Shown: positions 1 to 7,812 of the stretch, piece after piece
How the letters are laid out: every line of letters starts with the position of its first letter
Position numbering within the stretch: position 1 is the first letter of the stretch
Origin: Guptibacillus hwajinpoensis
GTDB lineage: Bacteria > Bacillota > Bacilli > Bacillales > Bacillaceae_O
Direction: 5' to 3'
DNA length: 58,094 nucleotides
Assembly (NCBI GenBank): GCA_016841765.1
Contig: JAENYN010000030.1
Location: 1 to 58,094, forward strand
Position numbers and translations under genes: made by a program
The notes under the pieces: generated by a model
What the model was told of the DNA's origin: nothing
What the model saw: only the letters and a program-made list of their open reading frames with translations
Databases searched by the model: none

Positions 1-51
1 ATGCTGCTCACTCCAATCCTGTTACTGACCTCCACCGTAACAAATTCCCAC

Positions 52-83
52 AAAAAAAGAACAAGACATTTGTCGCCTTGTCC
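52..83 (-). terminator. Terminator after the pilus operon
   Basis: On the minus strand an imperfect hairpin (GGACAAG pairing with CTTGTTC, with a short inner GAC/GTC pairing) is followed by a run of seven T. It lies about 30 bases after the pilO stop codon, so it probably ends the pilB-to-pilO transcript. The 50 bases beyond it run off the window and show no complete gene. Confidence 0.6.
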
Positions 84-113
84 TAAAAACCTTCCGTCAA
101 ATTTCGAACGGGT

Positions 114-1064
114 TCAATGGATCGGAATCGTGAGCGTTTGCCCCGCATATATCTTTTCGCCGTTCAGATTGTTATGTTCTTTTATGGCATCTGTGCCACT
201 GCGGTTGTTGAAGTATTTAATGGAGATGGAGTACAGGGTTTCACCTTGTTCGACGGTGTGAGTCAAACTTGATGCAGCAGCCTGTTGTGGGGGGTCCTGT
301 TGTTCAGCCGGTGTGCCGGTTGTTTCGTTATCTTCCACACGGCCGACCGTATTTTCTCCATCTTCAGCCGGTTCTGCCGGCGCCATTCCGGAAGCGAGCG
401 GATTATCCTTGAAAGCCGGCTGCGGTGCATGGAAGGAAGGCCCCATCTCGAACGCGCCTTCCAGTGAAGGATAATAATAGTTGCGAATCATGACAGAATA
501 CACGAGACTTTGCTGTTCTTCAGCCAAAGTCATGACTTCCTTATGTCCTTCAAAGGAAAGCGAAACGATTTGCGTATGCCTTTGCTGCTGCTCGACCCTT
601 TTCAGGAAGTCCTCCAGTTCATAGTAATCCTCCGCCTCAAGCTCAAGCACCGTATCAATCGGCTTCAACCCTTCCGGAGCCGCCCCTTCCTGCCCCTCTT
701 CTGCCTGAGGTTGGACTGCCTCCTCCCCTTCGCTTCCAGGCATTCCGAAACGCGCATTCAACAGCAGGCTTCCGGAAGTCGTTTCGGCACGCTCAATGTC
801 AAGGACAATCTGTTCCTGAAATGGCTTTACGGGAATCTTTTGCTGAAGAGTTATCGCGTCGTTCTCCCCCGGTCCTGCCTTTTCTTTCGTTTCCTCAAAA
901 GCGGCAAGCAGTTTCTGTTCGGCAGAAAGATTGTTTTCAAGCATGGCAAGGTCATTGGCTGCCGGTCGGGCAAAAATAAAATACATGATGAAAAGGATAA
1001 TAAGGCCAATAAGGGCAGCTGTGCCAAGGATCCCCCACTCTTTCTTTTCAAGCCTGTTCATCAT
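114..1064 (-). CDS. pilO: PilO-like pilus assembly protein with C-terminal LysM domain
   Basis: This 316-residue protein is the last gene of the pilus operon. Residues about 12-33 form one membrane segment, followed by a coiled-coil-like stretch and an alpha/beta region typical of PilO (residues about 85-205, including LKRVEQQQRHTQIVSLSFEG). A Pro/Glu/Gln-rich linker (about 205-265) leads to a LysM domain (about 267-314, beginning HTVEQGETLYSISIKYF). PilO normally pairs with PilN to form the inner-membrane alignment complex. The added LysM should bind peptidoglycan outside the membrane, which is an inference from the LysM family. The start codon sits behind AGGAGGGG and its ATGA overlaps the pilN stop, so the two are translationally coupled. 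The usual PilO is about 200 residues, so the extra C-terminal third is the fusion. Confidence 0.82.
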   Translation of the reverse strand: MMNRLEKKEWGILGTAALIGLIILFIMYFIFARPAANDLAMLENNLSAEQKLLAAFEETKEKAGPGENDAITLQQKIPVKPFQEQIVLDIERAETTSGSLLLNARFGMPGSEGEEAVQPQAEEGQEGAAPEGLKPIDTVLELEAEDYYELEDFLKRVEQQQRHTQIVSLSFEGHKEVMTLAEEQQSLVYSVMIRNYYYPSLEGAFEMGPSFHAPQPAFKDNPLASGMAPAEPAEDGENTVGRVEDNETTGTPAEQQDPPQQAAASSLTHTVEQGETLYSISIKYFNNRSGTDAIKEHNNLNGEKIYAGQTLTIPIH

Positions 1065-1651
1065 GGGGTCCCCTCCTCATATGCAGCCCGCTGGATTTCG
1101 TCCACATTCAAAGTCAACTTGTATTCGGCGAGATAACGCGGCAGCCCCGATTCTGTTTTCTCTTCTTCAAGCTTCTCGGCAGCAAGTGCAATCAATTCGG
1201 CCTTATTGATATAAGATGATTGTTTCAACCGGTTGAGAAAGTAGGCCGTTTCCCTATCCGTATCAAACTGGACGATTAAGTTGACCGTGCGCGTTTGTTC
1301 TTCATAATCGACGTTCATGAGAAAACCGCGTTCCGGCAGCAATCCGGTGACATGTTCAAGAAAAAACACGGTCGGCAGCCGGTTGGCCTCAGCCCATTCA
1401 ACCCCCTGCTGCAGCAGCACAGCTGCATTTCCCGAACCGCCGGCATTGATTGCTTCCTCTGCCTTAATCCTCTGTTTTTGTACAGCCTCCACCTGGGCTC
1501 TGACCGTTTCCTGTTCCGCTTTGACGGAATGAATTTCCCAGTACATCCATGAACAGGCGAGAATCAGCAGCACCGCTAGAATGGCGGCGGCTATCAGAAA
1601 TGCATGTGACGTCCGCTCTTTTTTGGGAAGCAAGTTAATATCGGCAAGCAT
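1061..1651 (-). CDS. pilN: PilN-like pilus assembly protein
   Basis: This 196-residue protein has a short cytoplasmic N-terminus with the PilN signature DINLLPKKE at residues 4-12, one membrane helix (about 18-40), a coiled coil (about 40-65) and a periplasm-facing alpha/beta domain. In PilN proteins the DINLLP motif binds PilM, and the outer part pairs with PilO. The ATG chosen overlaps the pilM stop codon as TGATG, with AGAGGTG as ribosome site; a GTG one codon upstream is possible. It lies between pilM and pilO in the standard order. The 197-residue alternative would begin at 1654. Confidence 0.87.
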   Translation of the reverse strand: MLADINLLPKKERTSHAFLIAAAILAVLLILACSWMYWEIHSVKAEQETVRAQVEAVQKQRIKAEEAINAGGSGNAAVLLQQGVEWAEANRLPTVFFLEHVTGLLPERGFLMNVDYEEQTRTVNLIVQFDTDRETAYFLNRLKQSSYINKAELIALAAEKLEEEKTESGLPRYLAEYKLTLNVDEIQRAAYEEGTP

Positions 1652-2649
1652 CACAGCACCTCTTTCAGCGCAAGCCCCGCTGCTGTATAAAAGCTGGCCG
1701 GCACCAAGTCCTGCGCACTTTGATGCTGGATGCTGTTCGCATCAATCCGCTGCACCGGGAGTTCAAACCGCCCGGATAGCCGCTTCTCTATGAAACCAAG
1801 ATCGGGATGATCGCCATTCAGCAAAACCGCAGATATACCTTCCTTGCCCTGATTCAAACTGAACCGGTAATAGTGGATGATTTTATCAATCTCCGTCAGC
1901 ACGTCCTCAAGCTGTCCATACATTTCATCGGGAGCACCGGACCATTTGACCTCCTGGAAGTTCTGCCGATTTTGATAAAACTCCCACCGGGCAGGATCCA
2001 ATTGCATCTTCAAGTGCCTCATGAAAACAGGCTTATCCTTATGGAATACACTGACATTCACCATTTGCAGATCCACTTGCACTAAAAGCAAGTGATCTTG
2101 CGGTGTTGTCATTCCGGATGAGTAAAACAGCCTATATATCGATAACGGTGAAATATCCGCTGCCACCGGCCGCAGCTTCACTTCCTCCATAAGACCGGCA
2201 TACCGATCAACGACAGACTCTGGAGCGGCAAACAGCAAAATCGTTTTATGGCCTTCCTCTTTTTCGATGACGATGAAATCAAACACCGGATCCTCGAACG
2301 GCAGATGGATGCTGACGCCGAGCTCCATGAACAAATGGCCCCTGATTTCATCATCGGCAAGCTCCCCCGGCACTTTGATCTGCCGGATGACGATATACGG
2401 GTCGGGAACAAGGAACCGGACGGGCCGCCCTTTAATCCCCCAGTCCGCGGCACACTCCTCCAAAATGATCGCAAGTGTCTCCTCATCGGCAATGCTGCCA
2501 TTTTCAATGATGCCCACGGGAAGCGGCCGCTCCCTGAACACCTTGACCGTGAGCGGATCATTCTGTTTAAGCTCCAGCAGCCGGATCGTATAGTCTTTGA
2601 TGATCAGATTGACCGGTTTATTTTTTCCGAAAAAGCGAGATAAAATCAT
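1651..2649 (-). CDS. pilM: PilM-like actin-fold pilus assembly protein
   Basis: This is a 332-residue cytoplasmic protein of the PilM family, an actin/FtsA-like ATPase that docks on the PilN tail and links the motor platform to the alignment complex. Residues 1-60 form the first subdomain (NLIIKDYTIRLLELK near 15-29). The middle holds DEIRGHLFMELGVSIHLPFEDPVFDF-type sequence (about 109-135), typical of PilM. No membrane segment is present. GGGGGAG stands six bases before the ATG. The gene sits between prepilin peptidase and pilN. Family assignment rests on order, length and the internal motifs, not on a search. Confidence 0.82.
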   Translation of the reverse strand: MILSRFFGKNKPVNLIIKDYTIRLLELKQNDPLTVKVFRERPLPVGIIENGSIADEETLAIILEECAADWGIKGRPVRFLVPDPYIVIRQIKVPGELADDEIRGHLFMELGVSIHLPFEDPVFDFIVIEKEEGHKTILLFAAPESVVDRYAGLMEEVKLRPVAADISPLSIYRLFYSSGMTTPQDHLLLVQVDLQMVNVSVFHKDKPVFMRHLKMQLDPARWEFYQNRQNFQEVKWSGAPDEMYGQLEDVLTEIDKIIHYYRFSLNQGKEGISAVLLNGDHPDLGFIEKRLSGRFELPVQRIDANSIQHQSAQDLVPASFYTAAGLALKEVL

Positions 2650-2671
2650 AGGAGACTCCCCCGATGTATCG

Positions 2672-3424
2672 TCAATAAAAAGTAAAATACCAGATTAACA
2701 GCGACTCGCCGAAAAAATAGGCGGTCAGCGCTCCAAGTCCAATGAACGGGCCGAACGGGATCGGCTTTTTCCGCTTGAACTTGCCGGCCAGGAGACCGAC
2801 GATTCCAAACAAAGACCCGTAAAAGGTTGAAAAGAAAAAGGCAAGCATGACCAGTTTCCAGCCGAGAACCAGCCCGAGTACACCGAACAGCTTGACATCA
2901 CCGCCGCCCATGCCGCCTTTTGAGAGGATGGCGATCAGGTAGAGTAAGGTGAATCCAGCGGCCGCCCCCAGATAAGGCGCATACCAGTTTTCAAGCGGTG
3001 CAATCAGGCGCAGCAGGATGAAAAGCCCGCCAAAAAACAAAAGGACTTTGTTCGGGATGATCATATAAACAATGTCAGAAACAAAAATGATTATGACTAA
3101 AGAGATGAATGCAAGGGCAACGAGAAGTTCGAATGACCATCCGACAAAAACAGGTGCAACTGCAAACAATACTGCGGTAGAAAGCTCCACCACCGGATAC
3201 AGGGGCGAAACCTTTGTTCCGCAATGGCGGCATTTACCGCGCTGGTACATGTAGGATAAGACCGGCACCAGGTCTGCCGCTGATAGTGTGGTGCGGCATT
3301 CACCGCAGGCCGACCTCGGCTTGATGATGGAGCGGCCTGCCGGGATGCGCAGGCCGACTACGTTGTAGAAGGAGCCGAGGATTAGGCCAAGGGTGAAAAG
3401 GTATATAACAAATAAAATACTCAT
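2672..3424 (-). CDS. pilD: Prepilin peptidase (PilD/ComC, A24 family)
   Basis: This 250-residue membrane aspartic protease cleaves the leader of type IV prepilins and methylates the new N-terminal residue. It has the N-terminal methylase-like domain with two CxxC pairs (CGEC and CRHC, about residues 40-68) and seven to eight membrane helices. The two catalytic aspartates are visible in SDIVYMIIP and in GGGDVKLFG. In B. subtilis the orthologue comC stands in this neighbourhood, between folC and maf. Here it is embedded in the pilus operon and probably serves both the pilus and any ComG competence pseudopilins elsewhere. The ribosome site is weak. The gene follows the pilin gene by 21 bases. 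Confidence 0.93.
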   Translation of the reverse strand: MSILFVIYLFTLGLILGSFYNVVGLRIPAGRSIIKPRSACGECRTTLSAADLVPVLSYMYQRGKCRHCGTKVSPLYPVVELSTAVLFAVAPVFVGWSFELLVALAFISLVIIIFVSDIVYMIIPNKVLLFFGGLFILLRLIAPLENWYAPYLGAAAGFTLLYLIAILSKGGMGGGDVKLFGVLGLVLGWKLVMLAFFFSTFYGSLFGIVGLLAGKFKRKKPIPFGPFIGLGALTAYFFGESLLIWYFTFY

Positions 3425-3445
3425 TTGCCACTTAGTCCTATTAAA

Positions 3446-3832
3446 TTAATTACCTTGTGAATAATCAATTAGTTCTGTCTCAGAGGCATTTTTACTTTTC
3501 TTTCCATTTACAACTTTAACCCCTTCATGATTTGTTAAGGAGTAACCAGAAGAATTATAAGTAACTGTATAACCATTATCTACAACATTCTCCAGATATT
3601 CGCTTAATACACTATCATCCATCGTATTACTGTTAGGATGTGAAGCATGGTAAATCTTTGCTGCATTAATGATTTGAATAGCCTCAGCGACCTTAGCATC
3701 CTCTTTCGTATTATCAATTATCTTCCCAATACTAGGCACAGCAATCGCAGCAATAATCCCCAAAATCACAATAACTGCCAACAATTCAACAAGCGTGAAA
3801 CCTCTCTCATTCTTCCTCAGTTTTTTCAACAT
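3446..3832 (-). CDS. pilA: Major type IV pilin (ComGC/PilA-like), AT-rich gene
   Basis: This is a 128-residue prepilin. The class III leader ends in ERG, followed by FTLVELLAVIVILGIIAA: cleavage is expected after G11, with Phe at mature position 1 and Glu at mature position 5, both classical. A hydrophobic helix of about 25 residues precedes a small polar domain rich in Asn, Ser and Lys. It is the only full pilin in the minus-strand operon, so it is probably the main subunit. The gene is strikingly AT-rich: three sampled 60-base lines hold 17, 20 and 22 G/C, against 33 in one sampled line of pilC. That suggests replacement by recombination. The ribosome site AAAGGGAG lies about 10 bases before the ATG. 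Confidence 0.88.
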   Translation of the reverse strand: MLKKLRKNERGFTLVELLAVIVILGIIAAIAVPSIGKIIDNTKEDAKVAEAIQIINAAKIYHASHPNSNTMDDSVLSEYLENVVDNGYTVTYNSSGYSLTNHEGVKVVNGKKSKNASETELIDYSQGN

Positions 3833-3880
3833 GCCGGAACACTCCCTTTTAAAAGTTGTAGTGTTTATATAAAAGCGTTA

Positions 3881-5089
3881 CTACCCAATTTGGTTGAAGA
3901 TATCAAACATCGGCACGACAAGGGCGAGCACGATCGTGCCGACCAGGGCGGCGAGGATGACGATCATCAACGGTTCGATGACGGCTTTCAGCCGGTCGGT
4001 TGTCGTTTCGACTTCGGTTTCGTAGAAATCGGCGACTTTGGCAAGCATCGCATCGAGCGATCCCGTTTCTTCCCCGATTGCGATCATTTGCGTGACGAGC
4101 GGCGGGAACGCCCAGTGCTTTTTCATCGGCACTGTCAGCGACTGGCCTTTTTCAAGCGATTCCCGTCCGTGATTGAGAACGCGGGCGATCACTTCGTTGC
4201 CGACGACCCGTTCGACGATGGATAGCGCCTGCAAGATCGGGACCGAGCTGGCAAACAGCGAGCTCAACGTGCGGGCCATCCGTGCAAGGGCGGCTTTTTG
4301 CAGCATTTTGCCAAAAATCGGCATTTTCAGAACCGCGTAGTCCAGGTAATATCTCGTTGCTTTTTTCTGTCCGGCAAGATAGATTGCCAGATAAATAAGG
4401 ATAAACAACAGGATGACAAGCCACCAGAACGACTGCATAAAATCGCTGGCGTCCAATACCGTCCGGGTGATGGCCGGCAGTTCGGCGCCAAAACCGGCAA
4501 ACATGTCCACAAAAGTCGGAACGATGGCGATCAGAAGGAAGATGACCACAGCGATTGCCAGCACCCCGACGACTGCAGGGTAGGCTAGCGCCGAGATGAC
4601 CTTCTGGCGGGTTCGGTGCATTTTTTCAAAGTGATCAGCCAGCTGTTCCAATGTTTCATCCATGTTTCCGCCTGCTTCCCCGGCCCGCATCATGTTCAGA
4701 AACAGCGGCGGGAAGATTTTCGGGTGTTTGGCGCATGCCGCAGACAGCGGATTGCCTTCCCGCAATTCCTCTTCGATTTGCAGGAGTGCTTTTTTGAGCG
4801 CCTTGCTTTCCGTTTGCTCGGAAAGGATGCGGGTGGCGTTCACCACCGTCACCCCGGCCTTCAGCAATGTCGCGAACTGGCGCAGAAAGATGACGAAAGC
4901 CTGCAGCTTCACTTGCCTGCCGAAGCTGATTTCTTTATTCCAGATCGTATCCGGCACCCTGGTGAGTTCCAAGACAGCGATATGTTTTTCACGAAGCTTC
5001 ACGACGGCTTCCCGGCGTGAGTCGGCCTGGATTTTGCCGGTTCTTTTTTTGCCCGACTTTTCGCGGCCTTCAAATTGAAAGTGGCCCAT
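3881..5089 (-). CDS. pilC: PilC platform protein (type II secretion F family)
   Basis: This 402-residue inner-membrane protein forms the rotor platform on which the PilB and PilT motors act. It contains two repeats of the T2SF fold, each a cytoplasmic helical bundle with the motif GNMDETLEQLADHFE (first) and GSLDAMLAKVADFYE (second). Three membrane helices lie near residues 170-195, 215-240 and 370-395. The start ATG lies one base after the pilT stop, with AGGAG about ten bases upstream inside pilT. Length and repeats match PilC/GspF. ComGB of the competence system is shorter, and the presence of pilT beside it argues for a true retractable pilus. Confidence 0.93.
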   Translation of the reverse strand: MGHFQFEGREKSGKKRTGKIQADSRREAVVKLREKHIAVLELTRVPDTIWNKEISFGRQVKLQAFVIFLRQFATLLKAGVTVVNATRILSEQTESKALKKALLQIEEELREGNPLSAACAKHPKIFPPLFLNMMRAGEAGGNMDETLEQLADHFEKMHRTRQKVISALAYPAVVGVLAIAVVIFLLIAIVPTFVDMFAGFGAELPAITRTVLDASDFMQSFWWLVILLFILIYLAIYLAGQKKATRYYLDYAVLKMPIFGKMLQKAALARMARTLSSLFASSVPILQALSIVERVVGNEVIARVLNHGRESLEKGQSLTVPMKKHWAFPPLVTQMIAIGEETGSLDAMLAKVADFYETEVETTTDRLKAVIEPLMIVILAALVGTIVLALVVPMFDIFNQIG

Positions 5090-5090
5090 A

Positions 5091-6128
5091 TCAGTCCAAC
5101 TCCTGTACGAAAGGCAATGCGGCTTCTTTTGTGATGATGCCGCTCGCTACTAGATCTGTAATGGATGATTCGAATGTGTGCATCCCGGCGGTTTTGCTCG
5201 TCTGCATCACATTTTGGATTTGATGGATCTTTTCATTTCGGATCAAGTTGGCGACAGCCGGTGTATTGGTCAAGATTTCAGTCGCCGCCCTTCTTCCGGA
5301 ACCGTCTTTGATCGCGAACAGGCGCTGGCTGATGATGCCGACAAGGACGGAAGCGAGCTGGATTCTGATTTGTGCCTGCTGGTTCGGCGGAAACACATCG
5401 ATGATTCGGTCAATGGTGGCCGGCGCACTTGATGTGTGGAGCGTGCCGAGTACCAGATGGCCCGTTTCAGCCGCCGTGATGGCCGTCGATATCGTCTCAA
5501 GGTCCCTCATTTCCCCGACAAGGATCACATCCGGATCCTGTCGGAGTGACGCCCTAAGCCCATTTGCGAACTTGTTCGTATCAAAGCCGACTTCGCGCTG
5601 GTCAATGATGCAGCTGCCGTGGCGGTGCAAATATTCAATCGGGTCTTCAAGCGTGATGATGTGCTTGCTTGCCGTTTGATTCAGATGATCGATCATCGCT
5701 GCAAGTGTCGTCGATTTCCCGCTCCCGGTCGGGCCGGTGACAAGCAGCAGGCCCTGCGGTTTTACGGCCATTTCCTTCAGGACAGAAGGCATATTGAGGT
5801 CGGCAATGCTCGGAATGGAAGTCGGGACAACCCGGACGGCCATACTGATGCAGGACCTCTGATGAAAGGCATTGATCCGGAACCTGGAAACGCCCGGGAT
5901 TCCGTAAGAAAAATCGAATTCCCGCAATTGCCGGAATTCTTCCCACTGGCCTTCCGGTATGATTGCCCTCGCCATCATTTCCGTATCCTCAGGTTTGAGC
6001 GGCTCCTTGCCGTATTTTTTCAGAACGCCATTGATCCGCATGATCGGCGGCACACCGACTGTGAGATGCACGTCTGAAGCATTCAATTCAAAAGCGGCGC
6101 TCAGCAATTTTTTTAAACGCTGTTCCAT
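5091..6128 (-). CDS. pilT: PilT retraction ATPase
   Basis: This hexameric AAA-like ATPase depolymerises the pilus and so drives twitching, DNA uptake or surface pulling. Visible elements are Walker A GPTGSGKSTT (about residue 132), the Asp box ITLEDPIEY, Walker B ILVGEMRD (about 202-209), the His box TGHLVLGTLHT, and the C-terminal ANLIRNEKIHQI stretch that corresponds to the PilT AIRNLIRE region. The 345-residue form starts at an ATG behind AGGTG; a GTG three codons upstream is in frame but has no ribosome site. The pilB stop codon is nine bases before the ATG. Bacillus competence (ComG) systems lack PilT, so this marks a genuine retractable pilus. Confidence 0.94.
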   Translation of the reverse strand: MEQRLKKLLSAAFELNASDVHLTVGVPPIMRINGVLKKYGKEPLKPEDTEMMARAIIPEGQWEEFRQLREFDFSYGIPGVSRFRINAFHQRSCISMAVRVVPTSIPSIADLNMPSVLKEMAVKPQGLLLVTGPTGSGKSTTLAAMIDHLNQTASKHIITLEDPIEYLHRHGSCIIDQREVGFDTNKFANGLRASLRQDPDVILVGEMRDLETISTAITAAETGHLVLGTLHTSSAPATIDRIIDVFPPNQQAQIRIQLASVLVGIISQRLFAIKDGSGRRAATEILTNTPAVANLIRNEKIHQIQNVMQTSKTAGMHTFESSITDLVASGIITKEAALPFVQELD

Positions 6129-6137
6129 CTGTTTCAC

Positions 6138-7802
6138 CTACTCGCTGATTGTGACGCGCAGGACCTCTTCGGTCGTCGTCAGTCCTTCTTTTACTTTCAG
6201 GAGCCCGTCATCAATCAAATAAATCATTTTCTGGCTGGTGGCATAGTCGCGGAGCTTGCTCATGGCTTCGCCGTCCATGATCATCCGCCTCATTTCATCA
6301 TCGACTGTCATCAGTTCATGGATGGCGACCCTCCCTTTATACCCGGTCATATTGCACGTGCCGCAGCCCCTGCCCCGCTTTACCCGTTCAATGGTGATGC
6401 CTCGCTTCGCAAAGATTTCCAGCTCCCGCTTCGTCGGATTTTCCGCTTCTGCACAATCACGGCATACTTTCCTGACAAGGCGCTGCGCGACAACCCCGGA
6501 AAGCGATGCGGCCACAAGAAACGGCTCGACCCCCATATCCGTCAGCCTGGTGACCGATGTGACGGCATCATTCGTATGGAGGGTGCTCAACACTAGATGG
6601 CCGGTGAGGGACGCCCGTACCGCAATTTCTGCCGTTTCTTTATCACGGATTTCCCCGACCATGATGATGTTCGGATCCTGGCGCAAAATCGACCGGAGTC
6701 CTCTCGCAAACGTCATGCCGACATTGGCATTGACCTGGATTTGATTGATTCCTTCAATTTGGTATTCCACCGGGTCTTCGATCGTGATGATGTTCACTTC
6801 TTCACGGTTGAGATGGTTGAGCGCCCCGTACAGGGTCGAAGATTTCCCTGATCCTGTCGGCCCGGTGATAAGCACAATGCCGGTCGGCTGTTCAATCAAC
6901 TTGTAAAACCGTTTCAAATTCAGTTTGTTGAAACCTATTTTCTTGATATCATTCAGCGTGCTGCCCAAATCGAGAATCCGCATAACGACTTTTTCGCCAT
7001 AGATCGTCGGAAGGGTCGCAACCCTCAAATCAACCGGATGGAAGTCAAGGTTCATTTTGATCCGTCCGTCCTGCGGCAGCCGGTTTTCGGTAATATCGAG
7101 ATTGGCTAAAATCTTGATCCTTGCTGTCATGACATTTTGCATATGTTTCGGCAGAGAGCGCTCTGTCCTCAACACTCCATCGATACGGAACCGGACATCA
7201 AGCTTTGACTCCTGCGGATCAAAATGAATGTCACTGGCGCGCTGCTGCACGGCACTTTGCAAAATCTGGTTGACAAGCCTGACAATCGGCGAATCCTCAT
7301 CTGTGATGCGGTCATCTTCAGACATGCTTCCGCCTGCAGGCATGTCTTTCATGAGCTCTTCCATCGACTCATCAATGCCGTAATATTTATTGATGGCTTT
7401 CATGATATCGTCTTTTGTCGCAATTGCCGTTTCAATTTGGAAGCCTGTCGACAGCCGCAAGTCATCAATTGTATAGAAATCCATCGGGTCGGCCATTGCG
7501 ACAAGCAGCCTGTCCCCTTCTTTTTTCAGCGGGATGACCAGGTTGCGGCTCGCGAAATCCTTCGGGATCAAGCTCATCAGCTGGGTGTCGAACGGATACC
7601 TGTACAGGCTGACATGCGGGATGCCGAGCTGGAACTCGAGCACTTCGATTAATTGCTGTTCGGTTATGTAGCCGAGCTGGAGCAGCTCATCGCCAAGCTT
7701 CTGGCCGTCACTTTTTTCGTTAAGGGCAAATGTAAGCTGTTCAGCGGTTATCAGGCCCGCATCAACAAGCAGGTCGCCCAGCCTTTTTCTTGTTGGACTC
7801 AT
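6138..7802 (-). CDS. pilB: PilB extension ATPase with MshEN c-di-GMP-binding-type N-terminus
   Basis: This 554-residue ATPase powers pilus extension. Residues 7-60 hold two tandem 24-residue-like motifs, RLGDLLVDAG...EQLTFALNE and KLGDELLQLG...QQLIEVLEFQ, which match the MshEN pattern known to bind c-di-GMP in MshE/PilB proteins. The ATPase core has Walker A GPTGSGKSST (314-323), Asp box ITIEDPVEY, Walker B IIMVGEIRD (379-387) and His box TGHLVLSTLHT. Four cysteines, C447/C450 and C480/C483, form the zinc site of GspE/PilB proteins. AGGAGG precedes the ATG. A diguanylate cyclase gene lies nearby (12164-13891). Function is certain at family level; c-di-GMP binding is inferred. Confidence 0.94.
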   Translation of the reverse strand: MSPTRKRLGDLLVDAGLITAEQLTFALNEKSDGQKLGDELLQLGYITEQQLIEVLEFQLGIPHVSLYRYPFDTQLMSLIPKDFASRNLVIPLKKEGDRLLVAMADPMDFYTIDDLRLSTGFQIETAIATKDDIMKAINKYYGIDESMEELMKDMPAGGSMSEDDRITDEDSPIVRLVNQILQSAVQQRASDIHFDPQESKLDVRFRIDGVLRTERSLPKHMQNVMTARIKILANLDITENRLPQDGRIKMNLDFHPVDLRVATLPTIYGEKVVMRILDLGSTLNDIKKIGFNKLNLKRFYKLIEQPTGIVLITGPTGSGKSSTLYGALNHLNREEVNIITIEDPVEYQIEGINQIQVNANVGMTFARGLRSILRQDPNIIMVGEIRDKETAEIAVRASLTGHLVLSTLHTNDAVTSVTRLTDMGVEPFLVAASLSGVVAQRLVRKVCRDCAEAENPTKRELEIFAKRGITIERVKRGRGCGTCNMTGYKGRVAIHELMTVDDEMRRMIMDGEAMSKLRDYATSQKMIYLIDDGLLKVKEGLTTTEEVLRVTISE

Positions 7803-7812
7803 ACCAATCCTC

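Noticed and set aside
1-261. Open frame of 86 codons at the left edge, plus strand
   Set aside because: It overlaps the pilO C-terminus and the pil terminator, has no ribosome site in the window and unnatural composition. It is a shadow of pilO.
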